Assembly: GCA_021325515.1 (NCBI GenBank)
Contig: JAJPHC010000031.1
Location: 38,725-102,724 of the forward strand
DNA length: 64,000 nucleotides
DNA from: Acidobacteriota bacterium
GTDB taxonomy: Bacteria > Acidobacteriota > Thermoanaerobaculia > Gp7-AA8
Direction: 5' to 3'
Shown: positions 16,617-26,700 of the stretch, in pieces
How the letters are laid out: every line of letters begins with the position of its first letter
Numbering within the stretch: the first letter of the stretch is position 1
Made by a program: the position numbers and the translations under genes
Notes under the pieces: model-generated
Seen by the model: the letters and a program-made list of their open reading frames with translations, nothing else
The model's database searches: none
Told to the model about the DNA's origin: nothing

Positions 16617-17324
16617 CTACACGCGCGCCCGTGCACGCGCTTCGTTCTTGATGAAGTAGTCGACGAGCTGCGAGGAGGAGTTGGACATCTCCACCTGGAA
16701 GCGATCGACCTTCTGCAGGAAGTAGTTGTAGAGCCATACCGCGGGGATCGCGACGAACAGACCGAAGGCCGTCGTGACGAGCGCTTCTGCGATACCGGCG
16801 GAGACGGCGCCGAGTCCGCCCGAACCGGTGAGCGCCATCCCCTGGAACGCGTGAATGATGCCGGCGACGGTGCCGAAGAGACCGACGAACGGCGCGGTCG
16901 TCGAGATCGTCGCCAGATTGCCGAGACCTTTCTTCATCTCCGCGGTGGTCATCAGCGTCTCGCGCTCGATCGCGCGCTTGCCCGATTCGACGATGTCGAA
17001 ATCTTCGGGCAGATCCTGCGTGCTCTCGTACTGAAACTCGGTGAGTCCCGCGCTGAGCACGCGTGCGAGGTGGCTGTGCTTGAACTGCTGGCTGTTGGCG
17101 TGACGAATCGCTTCCTCCAGCTTGTGGTTCTTCAGCATGGGTGTGACCTCGCGCGCCAGTTTCAGCGACTGTTTCTTCGCATTCTGGAAGCGCCAGAGAC
17201 GCTCGATGGCGATGGTCAGCGACCAGACGGACATGATGGCCAGCACGATGACGACGCCCTTGGCGACCCAGTTCATCGTGCCCCACATGCTGATCAGGCT
17301 GAAATTCGTGTTCATCCCTTCCAT
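16617..17324 (-). CDS. exbB: ExbB/TolQ/MotA-family proton channel protein
   Basis: 235 residues with the ExbB layout: one N-terminal helix (about 20-38), a large cytoplasmic segment (to about 135), then two helices. The second helix region contains STTAPFVGLFGTVAGIIHAF and GIAEALVTTAFGLFVAIPAVWLYN is the third; the Thr/Ala/Gly pattern is the family's conserved core. With ExbD it forms the proton channel that energises TonB. It lies 29 bases downstream of tonB, and the four genes appear to be one transcript. Other possible starts (MNTNFS, three codons in) would not change the product. Confidence 0.93.
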   Translation of the reverse strand: MEGMNTNFSLISMWGTMNWVAKGVVIVLAIMSVWSLTIAIERLWRFQNAKKQSLKLAREVTPMLKNHKLEEAIRHANSQQFKHSHLARVLSAGLTEFQYESTQDLPEDFDIVESGKRAIERETLMTTAEMKKGLGNLATISTTAPFVGLFGTVAGIIHAFQGMALTGSGGLGAVSAGIAEALVTTAFGLFVAIPAVWLYNYFLQKVDRFQVEMSNSSSQLVDYFIKNEARARARV

Positions 17325-17353
17325 GTGACTCTCCTCTCGAAACCTCTAACTAT

Positions 17354-18115
17354 TTACTGCAGCCTGAAATTGACTGTCAGCGTAAAGAAGACCGGTACGG
17401 GAACTCCATTGAGCGTGCCAGGGTGGTACTTCCACTGGCGCACGGCGTTGACCGCCGCTTCATCGAGACCGAAGCCGAGGCCTTTGAGGACGCGGGCATC
17501 GGTGACGTTGCCGTTGCGGTCGATCACGGCTTCGATGACGACGATCCCCTCGCGCCGCGCCTTGCGGGCGATGTCGGGGTAGATCGGCTGCGTGCGCGAG
17601 ATGTTCGTCGGAGCATTCACGTCGCCGCCGACGCGCATCGGTTTGTCGCCGGTGCCGCCGAGCTGTCCGCCGAGCTGTCCGCCGAGCGTTCCGCCCACCA
17701 CGCCTCCGACGACGCCTCCGACGACGCCTCCTGCAACTCCTCCTGCTTGTCCACCCACGACCCCTTGTGACGAATTAGACGTGTCGGTGGATGCTTCCTC
17801 GTGCGGAGTCTCCCGCGGAATCTCCGTCGGCTGATGGAACGTAGGCTGTTCGCGCGGAGTCTCCACCTTCACGTGCGGCGTCGAAGCGCTCGAGGCTGCG
17901 GGAGGGGGAGGTGGAGGCGGGGGAGGCGGCGCGGCCTGCACCATGAACGCCTGAATCGGTTTCTGCACCACCTCGGGATTCTTCTTCACGTACAGCCCGG
18001 CGGCGATGACGCCACCGACGATGAAGAGGTGAATGATCGCGGAGATGAGGCCGGTAACCCATCCGGCCTTCTTCTTATCGCGCCCGGCGGACTCAATGAG
18101 GACGTCATCGAACAT
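17354..18115 (-). CDS. tonB: TonB energy-transducing protein
   Basis: 253 residues: short cytoplasmic part, one membrane helix (about 19-41), a poly-Pro stretch (about 62-72), a linker, an unusual glycine-rich run of GGVVGGVVGG-type repeats (about 118-155), then the TonB C-terminal domain (about 165-253) with QPIYPDIARKARREGIVVIEAVIDRNGNV and AVNAVRQWKYHPGTLNGVPV. It spans the periplasm and contacts the TonB box of outer-membrane receptors; the receptors at 29504 and 46309 are candidate partners. The Gly-Val repeat in place of the usual Pro-Lys/Glu linker is odd. It is the first gene of the tonB-exbB-exbD-exbD run. Confidence 0.93.
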   Translation of the reverse strand: MFDDVLIESAGRDKKKAGWVTGLISAIIHLFIVGGVIAAGLYVKKNPEVVQKPIQAFMVQAAPPPPPPPPPPAASSASTPHVKVETPREQPTFHQPTEIPRETPHEEASTDTSNSSQGVVGGQAGGVAGGVVGGVVGGVVGGTLGGQLGGQLGGTGDKPMRVGGDVNAPTNISRTQPIYPDIARKARREGIVVIEAVIDRNGNVTDARVLKGLGFGLDEAAVNAVRQWKYHPGTLNGVPVPVFFTLTVNFRLQ

Positions 18116-18208
18116 GGCGGTTGATCCCTTCGACAGTTCGACACGGTCGCACCGTTAAAACGAACCGCCTGATTTGTCCTGAAGTCAGCGACGTTAACAC
18201 CGTCACTC

Positions 18209-18628
18209 TCACGTTGTCACGAAAGGCTCTTGCGGGTCGTATGCCCAACAGCCACAGCCATCGCCAGCGCGGCAGGTCTTGCGGGGTTTGTGCCTCCTCG
18301 CGGAGTGACCGCAAGTCGGGCAGGGATCGAGGGCCGGCTGAGAGGTCTCGCAGCCGCAGATCTGCAGAGGATCAGGATGCGGATACTTGTCGCAGATGTA
18401 GCGCAGCGGATGGAACGACTCGGGGTGTGCGCAGCGCCCGCAACGCGATTGGCCGGCATCCGGCGCCGGGAGCGGCGAGCCGGGGCGGCCGACCTGCGGT
18501 CTCGGGCGTTGCACCGCGATGCTTGCCGCGCCGAGGGGGGCCTTGAGGTGGGGAAGCTTGCGAGAGAGAGAGAAGACCGCAGCCGCGGAACGCGGTTTAC
18601 CGAAGCTCGGTTTTCGCATTTGCTCCAT
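18209..18628 (-). CDS. Small Cys/His-rich protein, function unknown
   Basis: 139 residues. The first 60 are low in structure; the rest contains two similar metal-binding-like units: CGRCAHPESFHPLRYIC and CPTCGHSARRHKPRKTC, the second followed by DGCGCWAY. This C-x-x-C-x-H ... H ... C-x-C pattern looks like a zinc-ribbon or treble-clef type knuckle; it does not match a named family I can assign. Coding status is inferred from the regular Cys/His spacing, which would be hard to get by chance; the antisense frame over the same bases has no recognisable motif. Alternative starts are 18628 and 18619 (GGAG just upstream of the second). A 13-base palindrome (18633-18645) lies directly upstream. Confidence 0.55.
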   Translation of the reverse strand: MEQMRKPSFGKPRSAAAVFSLSRKLPHLKAPLGAASIAVQRPRPQVGRPGSPLPAPDAGQSRCGRCAHPESFHPLRYICDKYPHPDPLQICGCETSQPALDPCPTCGHSARRHKPRKTCRAGDGCGCWAYDPQEPFVTT

Positions 18629-18710
18629 CCTAAACCGAATCGGTTAGAATGCGCGCCGCGCGCCGGAATTTTCGAGACGCGCCCGCGTTAGCCGACTAGC
18701 AACCAATCGT

Positions 18711-18786
18711 GGGGCCGTAGCTCAGCTGGGAGAGCGCCTGAATGGCATTCAGGAGGTCGTGAGTTCGATCCTCATCGGCTCCACCA
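18711..18786 (+). tRNA. tRNA-Ala (anticodon GGC)
   Basis: 76 bases with encoded CCA. Acceptor GGGGCCG pairs with CGGCTCC (one G-U), D arm GCTCAGCTGGGAGAGC, anticodon stem CCTGA/TCAGG with loop ATGGCAT (anticodon GGC, reads GCC), T arm with GTTCGATCC. The alanine acceptor is expected from the anticodon. It is followed closely by the secreted propeller gene on the same strand. Confidence 0.96.
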
Positions 18787-18851
18787 AACAAAACGAAAAC
18801 ATCGACGGCGGCCAACAGGCCGCCGCTGCTGTTTTTGGCGACAATCAGCGG

Positions 18852-20594
18852 ATGGCGCGACTGCTCGGGTCCCTGGCTCTGCTCTTCGCTGCGACGCCGC
18901 TGTTTGCGCAGAGCTGGATGCAGTGGGGTGCGAACGCGCGTCACGAGAGCTCCGTCGGAGTCGCGGGGCAACGGCTCGAGCGGATCGACGCGCAGGTCGT
19001 CATCGATCCCTTCGTCGAACAGGAGATGACGCTCTCCGGCGACGATCTTCTCGCGCACTATCCGGTGCCGCTCGTCGACGGCGACGACGTCGTGCTGATC
19101 TTCAAGAGCGGCACCTACACCGACAATCAGCATCGCGCGACGCAGTCGTGGAACGTTCGCGCACTGCGCCGCAGCGGCGCGAGCTACGCGGAGCGATGGA
19201 TCTATGCGAGCGACTGGAAGCCTGTACCGACGCCCGGCGGCGGCGGGCCGGTGTGGGAGCCGGTGTTCCATCCCGCGTTGACTGCGGCCGACGTATGGGT
19301 GCCCGGCCTCGGCGGAACGATCGATCGCGTCAGCCGCGAGGACGGGCATCGCATCGCGCGCTTGAATCCGTTTGGCAACGCGATCGACGCATCGATCTTC
19401 GTGACCGGACCGCCGGTGATCGATGACTCGGGAACGATCTACTACAACACGGTGAAGCTCGACTTGAATGCGCCATGGACGTCGGATGCACAGGGCGCAT
19501 GGCTGGTGCGCATCGCCTCCGATGGCAGCATGTCGCGCGCGCCGTTCAGCGCGATCGTCGCCGGTGCTCCTTCGGCGAGTGCGCAGTGTACGAGCGCATT
19601 CCCATCGGCGCAGCTTCCGTGGCCGCCGTCTCCCGCAGCAGTGGCTCCGTCGATTCCGTGCGGCTCGCAGCGGCCGGGAATCAATGTGGCGCCGGCGGTC
19701 GCGCCGGACGGCACGATCTACACGATCAGCAGAGCGCACTTCAATGATCGCTGGGGATATCTCGCCGCGGTCAATCCCGATCTGACGCCGAAGTGGACCG
19801 CGTCCCTGCGCAATCGATTGCACGACGGCTGCAATGTGATGATCCCGCCGAATGGAACGCCGGGCGGATGCCGCGCGGGAGCATTGACCGGTGTCGATCC
19901 CGCAGACAATATGCCCGGCTCCGGACGCGTCAGCGACAACGGCACGTCATCGCCGGTCGTCGGGCCCGATGGGCGCATCTTCTATGGTGCGTATACGCGC
20001 TACAACTATTCGCAGGGACACCTGATGGAGTTCGATGCAGCCGGCAACTTCCAGGGTGCCTATGGATGGGGATGGGATCTCACGCCTGCCGTATACCGGC
20101 ATGATGGAACGTACTCGCTGCTGTTGAAGGAGAATCACTACGACGCGCCGCCGTACTGCTCGGATCGCGTCGCGAGTTGTCCCGCCGATCGGACGTTGAA
20201 TACGCCGAACGATCCCGAGCAGTACTTCATCACGCAGCTCAACCCGTCGTTGCAGCCGGAGTGGAAGTTCAGGAACAGCGAGACGCGGAGTTGTGTGCGC
20301 GCCGATTCCGGCATTCAGTGTGTCGCCGATCATCCGGCGGGATTCGAGTGGTGCGTGAATGCGATCGCAGTCGATGAATGGGGCGTCGTCTACGCGAATG
20401 CGGAGGATGGGAACGTCTATGCGATCGAGCAGGGCGGTACGCTGCGCCAGCGTCTCTTTCTGAATCTCGCTCTCGGCGCGGCGTACACGCCGCTGTCGAT
20501 CGGAGGCGATGGCCGGATCTACACGCAGAACGCGGGTGAGCTGTTCGTCGTCGGGGCGGAGCCGCGGGCGAGACGGCGTGCCGTCAATCGCTGA
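18852..20594 (+). CDS. Secreted PQQ-type beta-propeller protein
   Basis: 580 residues. A signal peptide (MARLLGSLALLFAATPLFAQ) is followed by WMQWGANARH, the WxxxGxxxxxRxS-like opening of PQQ-repeat propellers. Repeated segments such as VAPDGTIYTISR, VVGPDGRIFYGAY, AVDEWGVVYANAEDGNVYAIEQGG and IGGDGRIYTQNAGELFVVG have the D-G-x-(I/V)-Y strand pattern of these blades. Several Cys pairs suggest disulphides in the periplasm or outside the cell. No quinone-dehydrogenase active-site residues are recognisable, so an enzymatic role is not claimed; a binding or scaffold role like BamB is possible. The start at 18852 is chosen for the signal peptide; the frame upstream overlaps tRNA-Ala. Confidence 0.72.
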   Translation: MARLLGSLALLFAATPLFAQSWMQWGANARHESSVGVAGQRLERIDAQVVIDPFVEQEMTLSGDDLLAHYPVPLVDGDDVVLIFKSGTYTDNQHRATQSWNVRALRRSGASYAERWIYASDWKPVPTPGGGGPVWEPVFHPALTAADVWVPGLGGTIDRVSREDGHRIARLNPFGNAIDASIFVTGPPVIDDSGTIYYNTVKLDLNAPWTSDAQGAWLVRIASDGSMSRAPFSAIVAGAPSASAQCTSAFPSAQLPWPPSPAAVAPSIPCGSQRPGINVAPAVAPDGTIYTISRAHFNDRWGYLAAVNPDLTPKWTASLRNRLHDGCNVMIPPNGTPGGCRAGALTGVDPADNMPGSGRVSDNGTSSPVVGPDGRIFYGAYTRYNYSQGHLMEFDAAGNFQGAYGWGWDLTPAVYRHDGTYSLLLKENHYDAPPYCSDRVASCPADRTLNTPNDPEQYFITQLNPSLQPEWKFRNSETRSCVRADSGIQCVADHPAGFEWCVNAIAVDEWGVVYANAEDGNVYAIEQGGTLRQRLFLNLALGAAYTPLSIGGDGRIYTQNAGELFVVGAEPRARRRAVNR

Positions 20595-20602
20595 GCAGGA
20601 CT

Positions 20603-20645
20603 GCGGCGGCGCTCGCTGAGCCGCTCCTCGCCTTCTTTTTTTTCA
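20603..20645 (+). terminator. Possible Rho-independent terminator
   Basis: A GC-rich hairpin (GCGGC at 20603 with GCCGC at 20620) followed by a T-rich run (20634-20643), just after the propeller gene stop. The stem is short and the spacing to the T run is loose. The rest of the gap to 20797 holds no feature I can identify. Confidence 0.4.
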
Positions 20646-20797
20646 CTCTTTTCACCCGAGTCCATGTGACAATCTCGCCTTCGGTCTCAAGAGCGGGTGG
20701 GTTAGCTCGGCGTCCCAAATCAAACAATTCATTTTCCGGGCAGGGTCTGTCTCAGGTCCATGCGTTCGCCAATTTCGTGTAATCGAAGGAATATCCT

Positions 20798-23700
20798 ATG
20801 AATCGTCTCAAGCAAAACGTTCGTCTCCTTTTCCTTCTCGTTCTTGGGCTCTCTCTGCTGCTGGGAGGTGTTGCGCACGGCAAGACGCGCAGGACCAGAA
20901 AACCAAAACCTGTGCCCGCAGTAGAGAAAGAGGCGGAGAACGAGAGCGGCGCGATCCGCGCAGGATCGATCAAGCCGGAGCGCAAGTCCGGTGGGGAAGA
21001 TGACCAGGAGGAGCCAAAGAGCGTCCCTCCTCCGGATCGTCGCTCGTTCGGGTCACCGAAGGAGCTTCGCCTGACGAAGGCGGCGGGGAGTGGGAAGACG
21101 ATCGACCTTCGCAAGCTGCCGCGCACCGCTCCGCCCTCGCGTGAACGGGTCGAGCTCGAAGGACCTCAGCCGGCGCCGGTCGCGGTCGATACGAGGACCG
21201 GTCCCCACTTCGAGACGAGCTTCCAGCCGCCGTTCGTGCCGAACGCGCCGGCACCGCCTCCGAACAATGTCTTCGAAGGTCTCGATCGTTTCAACTGGGG
21301 CGCAGGCAGTCCGCCGGATACGAATGGTGATGTGGGTCCGACGCATTACATTCAGACCGTCAATACGTCGATCGGGGTCTACCGCAAATCAGACGGCTTT
21401 CAGGAAGCCGCGTTCACCTTCAACACATTCATGTCGCAGGGCAACTTCGGAAATCTGTGCGACACGAACAACTTCGGCGATCCCGTGGTGCTGTACGACA
21501 CGTTCGAGGACCGCTGGGTCCTTACGAACTTCGCGTTTCTGACTGATGGAAGCGGCAACGTCCTCGCGCCGGCGTATGAGTGTTTCGCGGTCTCGCTCAC
21601 CGGAAATCCGGTGACGACCGGGTGGAACTTCTATTCAATCCAGGTCAGCGACAATCTCAACGACTACCCGAAGCTGGGCATCTGGCCGGACGGCATCTAC
21701 ATGTCGGCCAACATGTTCTCGTTCGGTGCAGGCTCGTCCTTCAAGGGCGCTCGCGTCTGGGCGCTCAACAAGGCGCAGATGTACGCGGGCAGCCCCACCG
21801 TGAAGATCGTGCAGTTCGATGTGGGCGGCGGCGATTTCACCGTGATCCCGTCGAACGCGCGACTGCAGACGGGTACGCCGCCCGTCGGCCGTCCGAATCT
21901 CTTCGTCTCGACATGGCAGTTCCTCAATGGACTGACGGTTTATAAGTTTCACGTCGACTGGAACAACATTTCTCTGTCGACGTTCACCGGCCCGGATGTC
22001 CCGCTGGCCTCCACGAGCTGGCCGAATGCGGCAGTCGCCAACGTCCCGCAATCAGGGACGTCGCAGCTCCTCGATGCACTGCAGATTCGTGCGATGGTGC
22101 AGAACCAGTACACGAACTTCGGCGGGACCGAGTCGCTGTGGGTTCCGCACACGGTACGGCGCGGCAACACGAGCGGGTTCGCAGCACCGCGCTGGTATCA
22201 GGTCGATGTCACCGGCGGCACCGTGGCCGCGAATCTGCCGCAGGCGACGACCTGGGATCCGGATGGTGCGAACGTCATGCATCGCTGGATGCCGAGTCTC
22301 GCACTCGACCGCGCGGGGAACATGGCGCTGGGCTACACCACGTCGAGCAGCTCGACGTTCCCTTCGATCAAGTACGCGGGCCGGCTTGCCTCTGATCCCG
22401 TAAACACATTCAGCGAAACCGAACAGACGTTCTTCGCCGGTACCGCATCGCAGTTGAGTTCCACGCGCTGGGGCGATTACAGCTCGATGACGCTCGATCC
22501 GGACGGATGCACATTCTGGTACACGAGCGAGTACGCAACAGGTCTCGACAACACGACCGTCGATCCGACGTCGTTCAACAAACGCTGGAAGACGAAGTTC
22601 GGATCGTTCGGGCCGTTCCCCGGCTGCACCCCCGTCGGTGCAGGCGGAACGGTGAGCGGCACGGTCACGACCAGCGGGAATCCGGTCTCCGGCGCGACCG
22701 TCAATCTCGGCGCGCGCTCCACGACGACGGACGGAAGCGGCAATTACTCGTTCTCGAGTATTCCTGCAGGTACGTATCCGTCGATGACTGCAGCGAAACC
22801 GGGATTCGTTTCCGCGTCAGCGTCCAGCATCGCCGTTACCGATGGCGGAACGACGACTCAGAATTTCGCACTTACCGCCGCCTCGCCGAGCGCATGTCTC
22901 ACGGACACGACGCAAGGGGACTTTCTCGCGGGTGTGGCGTCGCCGACCGCGGACCTCAATGCGAGCCCAGGCGATGTGGTTCTTTCCAATGCGCCTGCCA
23001 TCGATCAGCAGAACACCGCCGGCACGACGACCGGTACGAGCTTCGGGACCACGAGCTGGGGCGGTGAGACGTTCATCCCCGCAGTGACCGGCCAGCTCGT
23101 CAAAGTTGATGTCCAGCTGTTCTGTTCCGGTTGTACGGGAACAACTCCGAACCTCACACTTTCTGTGCGTGCAACGAGCGCCGGCCTGCCCACGGGTGCA
23201 GATCTGGCCTCGACAACCATTCCGGGGTTCAGCAGCGGCTCCGGGACGTACTACACAGGAACGTTTGGTTCGCCCGCTACCCTGACATCCGGTACACAGT
23301 ACGCACTCATTCTCCGTCCGGTGGCAGCGCCGTCGGCTGGCGGCTATTTCTGGATTCGTTCGAGCCCGAGTACTTACGCGAATGGCCAGCGTGTCATCTC
23401 CACCGACAACGGTGTCACGTGGACAGCGGATTCAACCCGCGACTTCAACTTCAGGGCGTACATGCAGACCGGATACGCCGCGTCGGGTAATTTCGTTTCG
23501 GGACTGAAAGACTCAAATCCGGCGGCGGGTCTGACGCCGATCTGGTCCACGCTTTCCTGGAACGCCACGCTCCCGGCCAATACGTCATTGCAGTTCCAGG
23601 TGGCCGGCACGAACAATCCGGGCGGTCCGTTCAACTTCGTCGGCCCGGACGGCACGGCGGCAACGTTCTTCACGACGTCACCCGCATCCCTTGGGCAGTT

Positions 23701-26700
23701 CTACAACTTCCGGTATCTCGAGTACAAAGCGTATCTCGCGAGCACGAACAGCGCAGTCACTCCGGCACTCAATGACGTCACGATGTGCTTCAACGACGTC
23801 GATTGCAGCGGCACGCCAACGATCACGCCGTCGCCGTCGCAGGTCTGCGCGAATTCGACCGGCAACACCGCGAGTGGTCCGGCAGGAGCGACTTCCTACT
23901 CCTGGTCGATCACGAACGGAACGATCACAGGCGGCGGCACGACCCAGACGGTGACCTACACCGCTGGTGCATCAGGCAATGTGGTCCTCGGTCTCAACGT
24001 CGTCCTGGCGAACGGCTGCCATCAGTCGAATTCCGTCAACGTCACGATCAATCCGATTCCATCCGCTCCGACGATCGACGGAGCCGACGGCGCTTATTGC
24101 AGCGGTTCCGTCATGACGTCGAGCGTGGCCTCCGGCAACCAGTGGTACAAGGACGCCAGCCTCCTACCGGGTGAGACGAACCAGACGCTGACCATTACTT
24201 TGACCGGCACCTACACGGTCACGCAGACGGTCAACGGCTGCACGAGCCCGCAGTCGGCAGGCCGCGTGGTCTCTTCGATCACCAACATTCCTGCGACGCC
24301 GACGATCAGCGCCGATACGAACGGCACCGGTACGCAGGATCAGGCGTGCCCCGAACAGCCATTGACGCTGCATGCGAATGGCGCAACGGGTGCGACGTCG
24401 TATCAGTGGTACAAGGACATCGATCTCCTCCCGGGTGAAACCAACTCCACGTACCAGGCGACGGGCGCAGCGACGTACTACGTGACTGCGACCAACTCGT
24501 GCGGTACGACGGTGAAATCGGCGGGCTATGTCGTTCAGAATCCGACGCCGCATTCGCCCTTCGTCAGCTTCCGCAATCAGGACTCTTCGGTCACGACGCT
24601 CGCCATCTGCCAGGGCAGCAGCCAGATCATCGACTCCGACAGCGCCACCGGTATTCACTGGTGGAAGGACGGCGTCGATCTCGGCCCCGGCAGCCAGAGC
24701 CTCACGGTGACGGCCGCCGGCGTGTACACCGCACAATTGAATGCACTCGGCTGCCACAGCCAGTTCGGGCGCAATGTGACGGTGACGGTGGATGCGATGC
24801 CGCCGACGCCGACGATCTCCGGCGATACCAACGGCACCGGCACGCAGGATCAGGCCTGCCCCGAGCAGCCGCTCACTCTGCACGCCAACGGTGCCACCGG
24901 TGCGACCTCGTACACCTGGTACAGCGACAACGCGGTGATTCCGAACGAAACCACCTCGACGCTCGTCATGACCGGCGTGGGCAACATCTCCGTCACCGCG
25001 ACCAACGGCACCTGCACCACGCCGCACTCGGCGACCTATGTCGTGCAGAACCCGACGCCGCACTCGCCGTTCATCAGCTTCCGTAACCAGTCTTCTGCGA
25101 CGACGACGCTGTCGATTTGCCAGGGGCAGAGCCAGATCATCGACTCCGACAGCGCCACGGGAATCCAGTGGTACAAGGACGGCGTCGCAATTCCGGGTGC
25201 GGGGAGCCAGAGCTACACGGCGACTCAGTCGGGTGTCTACACGGCGCAGTTGAATGCGCTCGGCTGCCACAGCCAGTTCGGCCGCAACGTCACGCTGACC
25301 GTGAATCCGCTGCCGGCCGCGCCGACCGCGAATGCAGGCGGACCGACCACGTTCTGCGCCGGCGGCTCCGTGACTCTAACTTCCAGCAGCACCACCGGCA
25401 ATCAGTGGTACCTCAACGGCAATTCGATCGGCGGCGCGACGAACCAGACGTACAGCGCGACCGCCAGCGGCAGCTACACCGTCAAGACGACGGATGGCAA
25501 CAGCTGCACGAGCGCCGCATCGAATGCGATTGCAGTGACTGTGAATCCTCTGCCGGCGACTCCGACGATCAACGCCGGCGGACCGACGTCGTTCTGCCAG
25601 GGCGGCAGCGTCGTACTGACGGCGAGCAGCGCGCAGGGCAATCAGTGGTATCTCAACGGCAATCCGATCGGCGGCGCCAACGGCCCGACGTATACAGCGT
25701 CGGCGTCCGGCAGCTACACCGTGAGGACGACGGACGGCAACGGCTGCACGAGTGCGGCCTCGGCTCCGACGACGGTTACCGTGAACCCGCTTCCCAATGC
25801 GACGATCACGGCTCCGGCGTCGGTCTCGCAACTGTCGGCCGGCAACGTGGCGTCCGTCGCGAATGCGGGCAGCGGTGCGACTTACAACTGGGCCATCACG
25901 AACGGCACGATTACCGCCGGCACCGGCACCTCGTCGATCACCTTCACGGCGGGCGCCGTCGGCACTCTGACGCTGAACGTGACGGTGACCACGTCCGCAG
26001 CCTGCAGCGATGCGAAGTCCGCGAACGTGACGGTCACGCCCGCGATCACGGTGACCTCCGTGTCGCCCGCCGCGGGACCGTACTTCGGCGGCCAGTCCGT
26101 CACCGTGAATGGAACCGGTTTCCTGAGCGGTGCGAGCGTGACGTTCGGAGGAGTAGCGGCGACGAACGTCGTCGTCGTGAACAGCACGCAGATCACCGCG
26201 AAGACGCCGGCCCATGCGACCGGCGCCGTCAACGTCACGGTGACCAACACGAACACGACGTCCGGCACACTGACCAACGGCTACACCTATCAGCCGCAGA
26301 TCTTCGATCCGAACGGAGACGGTGTCGTCGATCCGTCGGACATCTTCTTCCTCGTCAACTATCTCTATCTGAACGGCCCGGCTCCGCATGGATCGGCGGG
26401 AATGCTTCCCTCCGGCGACGCGAACCGCGATGGCGTGGTCGATCCGTCGGACATCTTCTATGTCGTGAACTATCTGTTCGGCAGCGGTCCCAAGCCATGG
26501 GCCGTCGCGGATCGTCCTGCCTCGGAAGCGGTGATTGGTGCGGCGAAGCTTTCGGGCGCACTGCTGCTCGGTGATCCGGAAGTGCGCGGCGGCAAGACGT
26601 ACGTGCCCGTCCTTCTGGCCATGAACGAGGGATCGGAGACGCCGCAGGCGTTCTCGCTGGTGGTCAAAGGCGGTGGCATTGCGATCCGCCGAGCCGGAGC

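Noticed and set aside
20640..20797. c-di-GMP or other riboswitch upstream of the giant protein
   Set aside because: A GGGTGGG-like run was seen but the conserved core of the GEMM class and its stems are absent.
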